DNA from: Agelas oroides
Taxonomy: Eukaryota; Porifera; Demospongiae; Agelasida; Agelasidae
DNA length: 64,000 nt
Assembly (NCBI GenBank): GCA_949130485.1
Contig: OX422192.1
Span: forward strand, 4,720,085 to 4,784,084
Direction: 5' to 3'
Below are positions 57,611 through 64,000 of the stretch, in pieces. The notes under the pieces were generated by a model. It ran no database searches. It saw only the letters and a list, made by a program, of their open reading frames with translations, and was not told where the DNA came from. Each line of letters starts with the position of its first letter. Position 1 is the first letter of the stretch. A program made the translations under genes and the position numbers.

Positions 57611-57640
57611 ACGTTTCGGTCCGATCCGGACCTTCTTCAG
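57611..57640 (-). ncRNA. Second hammerhead-like core
   Basis: On the minus strand CTGAAGA, an A, a GGTCC/GGACC stem and GAAACGT follow each other, the same layout as 56122-56149. Located just outside the hAT element. Possibly the end of another Penelope-like fragment. Confidence 0.4.
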
Positions 57641-57783
57641 GCATGCAACAACTGGGACACTGGTCAAATTCAGGACTGGAGTTTTATCAATAGGAAACAC
57701 AATTATCTTCAACCCCTTTCCATTCAAGATTATCTACAGTAGAAATACATAACTATCTACACAACATACATACTCTCCCCATC

Positions 57784-57963
57784 ATTACACCCCAAGTGGA
57801 AGGAAAAAATTATAGTACTGAATGAAAAGCCACAAAAGTCCAAGTGCATGCCCAATGGTTTTGCATTTCTTTCCCAGTCTGAAAGGACTTATTGTAGTTT
57901 GACACCAGAGCTTGAAACAGTTATCATTGAAGGATCTACTGTGAAAAACTATCTTACCATGAA
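57784..57963 (+). CDS. Possible orphan exon or coding remnant
   Basis: A frame with coding-like composition (VLNEKPQKSKCMPNGFAF, TPELETVIIEGSTVKNYL) follows a possible ACCCCAAG acceptor and reaches a GTACTT donor. No family recognised, no partner exons found. Confidence 0.25.
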
Positions 57964-58398
57964 GGTACTTAAATTTGCTGAAATGTGAGAATGTGCGATA
58001 TTTTTTAAACCACTGCTAACTTGTGTTATGAACAAAAATGTTGCCACTTCAGTGACCATGCACACAAACTTCATCTCAACTTGCAACTCTAGAGCTTTGT
58101 ATAAAGACACACTGTTAACATTCTGGGTCTATTAGCTACAACCTTCTGGTAGCAGACTACTGATACAGCAATGCATCCCACAGCACTTTTGCTGGCATTG
58201 GCGCTTCTTTACAACACTGACCGACATCTCTCAAAAGCAGTGTGGTTGCCTTCTGCCCAGCCAGTCAACACTAAATGGGATTTCCATTATAGCCATATAT
58301 ATAAGTTGGCTGGCTGTGTTTATCATCTTGCCTCTACATTGCTTCAATTGTCACCTGCTGGAATAGTGAGATACCTAAGTTCCATGTACAGTAACCTT

Positions 58399-58486
58399 CT
58401 AGCCTCGAACCTAGGCTTTCCGTTCCGGATTTCGTCTCGCAGCTTCGAGACAAAATCCGGAACAGAGAACCTGGGTTTGAGGCTAG
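58399..58486. mobile_element. Foldback MITE, ~40 bp arms
   Basis: CTAGCCTCGAACCTAGG continues with few mismatches to its inverse ending CCTGGGTTTGAGGCTAG. The 144-codon frame over it is an artefact. Terminal CTAGCCTCG is shared with the hairpin at 40176-40296, suggesting related families. Confidence 0.8.
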
Positions 58487-58720
58487 TAACCCTCTGTCTT
58501 TCACCCTTGCTTACCACACGCTTCATACCTATGGCCTTTCTCTTAGTCAAAGTTTGTGCTCTTGCTCAACACCTGGAAGTGTGTGCCTCTAGTGGATCTG
58601 TTTAACAGTCTGTTATGGGCAGGACGAATTAAATGGCGAAAACAAGCAAATGTAGGTATTGGGCCCCAAAGAGCAACCAAATAAAGAAGGAATGACACCA
58701 CAATATTTTTACACCAACCC

Positions 58721-58927
58721 TAGAGTAAGTTAGCAATCACCGGACGACAGGTATATTCGGACACTCAAACGCGGAGGGAAAACTGCGTAAACATTCGGCG
58801 ATACCACAAGACTGTAGCTGAGATACGTGGTAACTGGTGTACCAAAAATGACGCCCGCGCATTGTTTCCTGTTGGCACTAGAAGCGATAAAATGGCCGTC
58901 CGAAAAACATCAATATTCGGAAAAGTG
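58721..58927 (+). repeat. Tandem duplicate of the left terminal repeat
   Basis: The first 207 bp of the element end (TAGAGTAAGTTAGCAATC onward) occur here once and start again at 58928 with about ten differences. Confidence 0.85.
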
Positions 58928-61900
58928 TAGAGTAAGTTAGCAATCATCGGACGACAGGTATATTCGGACACTCAAACGCAGAGGGAAAACTGCGTAAACA
59001 TTCGGCGATACCACAAGGCTGTAACTGAGGTACGTGGTACCTGGTGTATCAAAAATGACGCCCGCGCATTGTTTCCTGTTGGCACTAGAAGCGATAAAAT
59101 GGCCGTCCGAAAAACATCAATATTCGGAAAAGTGTATGTATTTTCAGATACTGTTGTTTGTGCCTTCTCTGAAGCTGCTTTTGGAGAGATTTTAGCATCG
59201 ATACGATGCCCCAAGACCTCCCCAATTCGCAATATATTTTGGTAGCGGTAGCTGCTTTGAACACTCAGGGGCGCAGCTGAACATGGACCAGTCCGATTCG
59301 ATCGATATCGGACGGTGAAATTTGTGCACGATATCGTTTGAACTCACCTATTTATGCTGCACATAAACCAACCAGCGTAGTTTATGGAAAGAAACATGAA
59401 ATATATTTATATCTCGAGAACTACTCAACACACAAACTCTGGACAAGTACCAGCATGTAGCCAAGAGCCTATAGATTCTACTGATGCTAATATGGTGGAG
59501 ACTTCAACTTGTTTGGAGACAACACACAAGAAATGACAAATTTCACCGTCCGATATCGATCAAATCGGACTGGTCCATGTTCAGCTGCGCCCCTGACATA
59601 GGCGTGCACAGCAGTAGAGGGTTGGGGGGGGCGAAGCATGCACAAAATTTATGATGTGCGGCACCACCACTCAGAGTAGAAGCTGAACGTCCGCTTGACC
59701 TGCCAACCATAACCATCGCCGCGACCACCAGTCAACTCGGACCTCCATCCTCAGCGCCCGGCTCCTCTGCAGACACCAGTGCCCCAAGTCAGCCCTCTGT
59801 TCCTGATACACCTTTCTCCCTTGATGAGCACCCCCCACCGCTACCAGAATATGTCCCCATGAGCACACCAAAGTTCACATGGGGAAAGTTTAGTGGCTCG
59901 GCCTTTGCAAAATCCCTAGATGCCACATACGCCGAAGTAGTCCACTGGAGGCGCAACTGCTTCACTGTTCCGTTTGGTAAGGCAGGAAAAGACTTTGTGA
60001 GGGAGCTATCAAGGCTCTACTCAGCCTACGGATCTGCCTCCGCTTTGGAATCTGTCGCCTTAAAGGCTGCCTTGGTGTTCCCAATACTGCTCTTGCAAAA
60101 GCCAAGCAGGGCCTCCAAGACCAAACATCACATTACACACCTTGAGAGAAGATTGAGGTGGTGGTCCAACGGAGAATTGGACGAACTGGCGAGGGAAGGC
60201 AGAGCCATACAACAGAGGCTACCCAAAAATGGTTTGACTAAGGTCAACTCCAACCTGGCTCGCTCCTTCTCCAACCTAATGTTCATGGGGAAGTGTAAGG
60301 CCGCCCTTGACCTTTTGTCCAGGGAGGGGAAAGGGGGCATTCTCCATCTTGACGATCTTGTCAACCCAAACAACCCGAACTCACCAACTGTCAGAGAATC
60401 ACTGATCAACAAGCACCCTGTAGGCCAACCAGTGTATAACTCATGTATAATTCCAAATGAACCACAGGACCCCCACCCCGTGATATTTGAGTCCCTAGAC
60501 GCCAATGTCATCCGTTCAGCTGCCTTGAGAGTGAACGGTGCCGCCGGCCCCTCTGGTCTGGACTCCCACGAATGGAGGCGTCTTTGCACCAGCCACAAGG
60601 GTGCATCAAGGGACCTCTGTGCCTCTCTTGCATCAGTTGCTATAAGGATCAGCACCTCGTATGTGCACCCCTCATCCATAGCTCCACTCCTTGCATGTCG
60701 TCTCATCGCACTCGACAAACATCCTGGAGTCCGCCCAATCGGCATTGGAGACACGGCCCGCCGTATCATCGCTAAAGCTGTCCTTTCCATCACACAGCCA
60801 GATATCCAGGATGCATCAGGCTGCCAGCAGATGTGCGGTGGACAGATTTCTGGGATTGAGGCTGCCGTTCATGCAGCACGCCAAACATTTGACTCAGCGG
60901 AATGCGAAGCCACCCTACTCATAGATGCCACGAATGCATTCAACTCCCTTAACCGCCAAGTAGCACTGCACAACATCAGACGCCTCTGTCCCCCAATTGC
61001 CACCATCCTAGTCAACTGATACAGAGCCCCAACAGAGCTTTTTGTAGATTGTGATGTCATCCTTTCACAGGAAGGAACAACACAAGGTGACCCGCTAGCC
61101 ATGGCCATGTATGGCCTGGCTACAATCCCTCTCATTCGAAGGTTGAACGGTCCCTGCAAGCAAGTCTGGTATGCTGATGACTCCGCCGCCTTTGGCTCCC
61201 TTGAACATCTACGCAGTTGGTGGGATAGATTGACCACAGAAGGCCCCAGCTATGGCTACTTCGCCAACCCTTCCAAAACATGGCTGGTGACTAAAGACTC
61301 GCACCTCCAAAATGCGGCCAAGATCTTTGCTGGCTCAGGGGTTAACATCACCCCAAATGGTAGGCCCTACCTTGGTGCTGCCTTGGGCTCCCCAGACTTC
61401 ATTGAGGAACACCTGAGATCTAAGGTCGGAGAATGGACATCAAGTATTACCCTCCTCAGTGAGATCGCAAAGTCTCAGCCCCATGCTGCCTACTCAGCCC
61501 TGGTTCATGGCCTTTCAAGCAAATGGTCCTACCTAAGCAGGGTAACCCCTAACATTAGTCACCTATTGATCCCACTCGACACTGCCTTGAGAACAGAGCT
61601 GCTGCCCGCCCTCACAGGAAGGCCCACACCCAACGACCAGGAATGCGCCCCCTTTGCCCTACCAGCACGGCATGGGGGCTTGGGGATAAGAACCCCCTCC
61701 AAGAATGCAGAGAAAGAACTGCTGTCCTCCCAACTAGTCACCTCCTCCCTCGTGTCTCACATCCTTGAACAAAACCAGGAGTATGGATATGACATCATAG
61801 CCGATCAGCTGCAGAGCAAGGCGACCATCAGAAATCGGAACAAAGAAATGAGCTCCAAAGAAGCAGATGACCTCTACAGCCAATTGCCAGCCCAACTGCA

Positions 61901-63599
61901 GAAAGCAGTGGATCTAGCCAAGGAGAAAGGCGCCTCCACCTGGCTCACAGCTCTCCCCCTCAAGGAACATGGCTTTTCACTGCATAGGGCTACTTTCCAC
62001 GATGCCATGGCCCTGTGATACGGATGGTCTCCCTCAAATCTCCCGTCCAAGTGCGACTCCGGCAACCATTTCACTGTTGAACATGCACTCTCATGTGCCA
62101 AAGGAGGTTTTCCATCCATCAGGCACAACGAAATCCGCGATCTTACGGCCAATCTCCTCACAGAAGTGTGTAGCGAGGTGTGCATTGAACCCAACATGCA
62201 GCCGACTACGTCAGACCAACTGTCTGGAGCCACTGCCAATTCACATGATGGGGCGAGGCTTGATGTCTCAGCAAACGGAGTGTGGGGTGGGAGATTTGAA
62301 AAGACATTTTTTGATGTGCGAGTCTTCAACCCCCACGCCCCCTCTAACAAGAACCAGACACCTTCCGCCTGCTACAGAAAGCATGAGAAGGAGAAAAAAC
62401 GAGTTTATGAACAGAGGATACGTGAAGTGGAGCACTCGTCTTTTACTCCACTTGTTTTCTCGGCCACAGGAGGAATGGGGAGAGAGGCAACCTGTTTCTA
62501 CAAACGCCTGGCCTCCATGCTCGCTCAGAAGTGGGATCATCCTTACAGCACCACACTCTGGTGGCTAAGGTGTCGTCTGACCTTTTCTCTCATCCGTTCA
62601 GCTATCCAAGCCCTACGAGGAGCAAGATCATCTCGAGGCCAAGCCGCCCACCCCCCAGCAGCCATAGACCTTGCCATCACTGAGTCCTATATTACACCAG
62701 ATTTTTAATCTCTTTGTCTCACCCAAGTTTCCTTTTTGTTTTGCATATACAATACCACTTGCTATACATTTTTCTCTTTTTGTTCCGTTGTATCACGTGC
62801 AGTGTATGTGGGTAAATATAAAAACTGTTAATTCGATCAATAATCGGACGGTGAAATTTGTCCTTTCTTGCTGTGTTGTCCCCAAACAAGTTGAAGTCTC
62901 CACAATATTAGCATCAGTAGAATCTACAGGCTCTTGGCTACATGCTGGTACTTGTCCAGTGTTTGTACGTTGAGTAGTTCTCGAGATATTGCACGATATC
63001 GTTCGAACTCACCTATTTATACTGCACATATTAAAGTAAATCAACCAGCGTACTTTACGGAAAGAAACATGGATATCTCGAGAACTACTCAACGCACAAA
63101 CACCGGACAAGTACCAGCATGTAGCCAAGAGCCTGTAGATTCTACTGATGCCAATATTGTGGAGACTTCAACTTGTTTGGAGACAACACAGCAAGAAACG
63201 CTAAATTTCACCGTCCGATAATTGATCGAATCGGACTGGTCCAGGTTCAGCTGCGCCCCGGAGTGTTCAAAGCAGCTACCGCTACCAAAATATATTGCGG
63301 ATTGGGGAGGTCTTGGGGCATCGTATCGATGCTAAAATCCCTCCAAAAGCAGCTTCAGAGAAGGCACAAACAACAGTGTCTGAAAATAGATACGCTTTTC
63401 CGAAGATTGATGTTTTTCGGACGGCCATTTAATCGCTTCAAGCGCCAACAGGAAACAATGCGCGGGCGTCATTTTTGGTACACCAGGTACCGCGTACCTC
63501 CGCTACAGTCTTGCGGTATCGCCGAATGTTTACGCAGTTTTCCCTCCGCGTTTGAGCGTCCGAATATACCTGTCGTCCGATAATTGCTAACTTACTCTA
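58928..63599 (+). mobile_element. RT-encoding element with long terminal inverted repeats
   Basis: Terminal inverted repeats of 339-340 bp (58928-59266 and 63260-63599) start TAGAGTAAGTTAGCAAT and are about 90% alike by eye. Inside each lies a block built from the inverted motif ACCAGTCCGAT...ATCGGACGGTGAAATTTG: 59267-59594 is a complete palindrome-ended unit, 62832-63259 a rearranged one. A ~200 bp segment (GATATCGTTTGAACTCACC onward) is in the same orientation on both sides. The centre is a 1018-codon RT/endonuclease frame. TA dinucleotides border both ends. No transposase is seen. It may be a new retroelement type or a DNA transposon carrying a captured LINE ORF. Confidence 0.8.
59655..62708 (+). 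CDS. RT with C-terminal restriction-like endonuclease, two TGA breaks
   Basis: One reading frame runs from 59655 to 62708 (1018 codons), interrupted only by TGA at 61017-61019 and 62016-62018. No frameshift is needed. The first ATG kept is 59859; upstream codons in frame are Pro/Ser-rich. RT motifs: RPIGIGDTARRIIAKAVLS, LLIDATNAFNSLN (A), EGTTQGDPLAMAMYGL (B), WYADDSAAFGS (C, catalytic pair intact). After the second TGA come a Cys/His motif (HFTVEHALSC), RHNEIRDL, GARLDV and FFDVRVFNP, which fit a PD-(D/E)xK endonuclease as in R2/CRE/NeSL-type LINEs. The two TGAs could be CGA or TGG decay. Family members are frequent in cnidarian and sponge genomes; their exact clade is not assigned here. Confidence 0.85.
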
Positions 63600-64000
63600 T
63601 GTACATATTAAGTGCATTCAATACTGCAAGATTCAAGAACGTAAGTGTGTCAATGTAATTGAAGAAGTTTTTTCAATATGGCTGAAGTACCCAGGCTGGA
63701 GAGGTGCCTGCATGGGTATGAGGCTAACTGCTGCATGAATTCTGTTCACGTGTGTCCGAACATTGATCACGCGATAGCCTGCGAATGACGTCTTGCTATT
63801 ACATCGGCAAAGTGCAGCAGAACCCGAAATCTGGAGCTTTGTGAGGGGAAGGATAGGAGTACCTGCCTACCGAATTTGGTAGCTCTACGCGTTTCTCCAG
63901 CTTCTGTATAAGCACAGTCCGAAAATTGATCGCATTGTCCGAAATCTGCAGTTTTCGGACGCTAATTTCGTTAGCCTGTAGTACCGCGAAGCGATATCGC
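63600..64000. other. Flank of the RT element, no gene
   Basis: Contains GTCCGAAAATTGATCGCA and related TCCGAAC text resembling the element's own terminal vocabulary, so further element sequence may continue past the window. Confidence 0.4.

Noticed and set aside
58171..58605. 144-codon plus-strand ORF
   Set aside because: It runs through a foldback MITE and has no domain or splice support.
60128..60793. 221-codon minus-strand ORF
   Set aside because: It is antisense to the RT coding frame.
1..64000. tRNA, rRNA, bacterial operons or phage genes
   Set aside because: None was recognised; the gene structures, introns and elements are eukaryotic.

Overview
This window is nuclear DNA of an animal, most probably an early-branching marine invertebrate such as a demosponge. 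The reasons are GT-AG introns (two of only 48 and 102 nt), an SH2 adaptor and a tyrosine-kinase-like family with coiled coil and Kelch modules, an animal-style large GTPase, and a dense mix of Penelope-like, non-LTR, hAT-like and TTAA-targeting elements. The species call is inference. Most open frames here are chance or transposon frames; real host coding is confined to a few loci.

Layout. 1-4463: head-to-tail array of a ~1.02 kb element whose units each share one TTAA. 4.5-8.3 kb: short tandem repeats and two non-autonomous elements. 8.68-9.18 kb: small membrane protein with PPxY motifs. 10-15 kb: mostly unexplained, with one orphan exon and a MITE. 15.8-17.7 kb (minus): a three-exon gene predicted to encode CARD-like, SH2, proline-rich and six-Kelch regions. 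18-20 kb: MITEs. 20.2-26.4 kb (minus): decayed kinase, coiled-coil and Kelch fragments, probably one dead relative, plus a minisatellite. 26.5-27.6 kb: a 25-29 bp minisatellite. 27.8-29.2 kb: a broken, partly inverted LINE.

30.4-51.75 kb (minus): a long gene assembled here from eleven phase-compatible exons. It encodes a P-loop GTPase domain, helical segments, a Leu-Glu-Pro repeat exon and a coiled-coil tail. Its 5' end, including the P-loop, was not found. Its introns hold an hAT MITE, hairpin MITEs, a dead endonuclease-type LINE and a dispersed copy of the 1 kb TTAA element.

51.8-56.2 kb: two converging Penelope-like elements. One carries a TTAA-element insertion whose empty site survives in the other fragment. 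56-58.7 kb: hammerhead-like motifs and an hAT MITE with perfect 8 bp duplications. 58.7-63.6 kb: a reverse transcriptase/restriction-like-endonuclease ORF enclosed by ~340 bp terminal inverted repeats and inner palindromic blocks, the most unusual mobile element here.

Functionally, the SH2-Kelch adaptor, the kinase remnants and the GTPase suggest signalling or innate-type modular proteins. No operon-like organisation is expected or seen.
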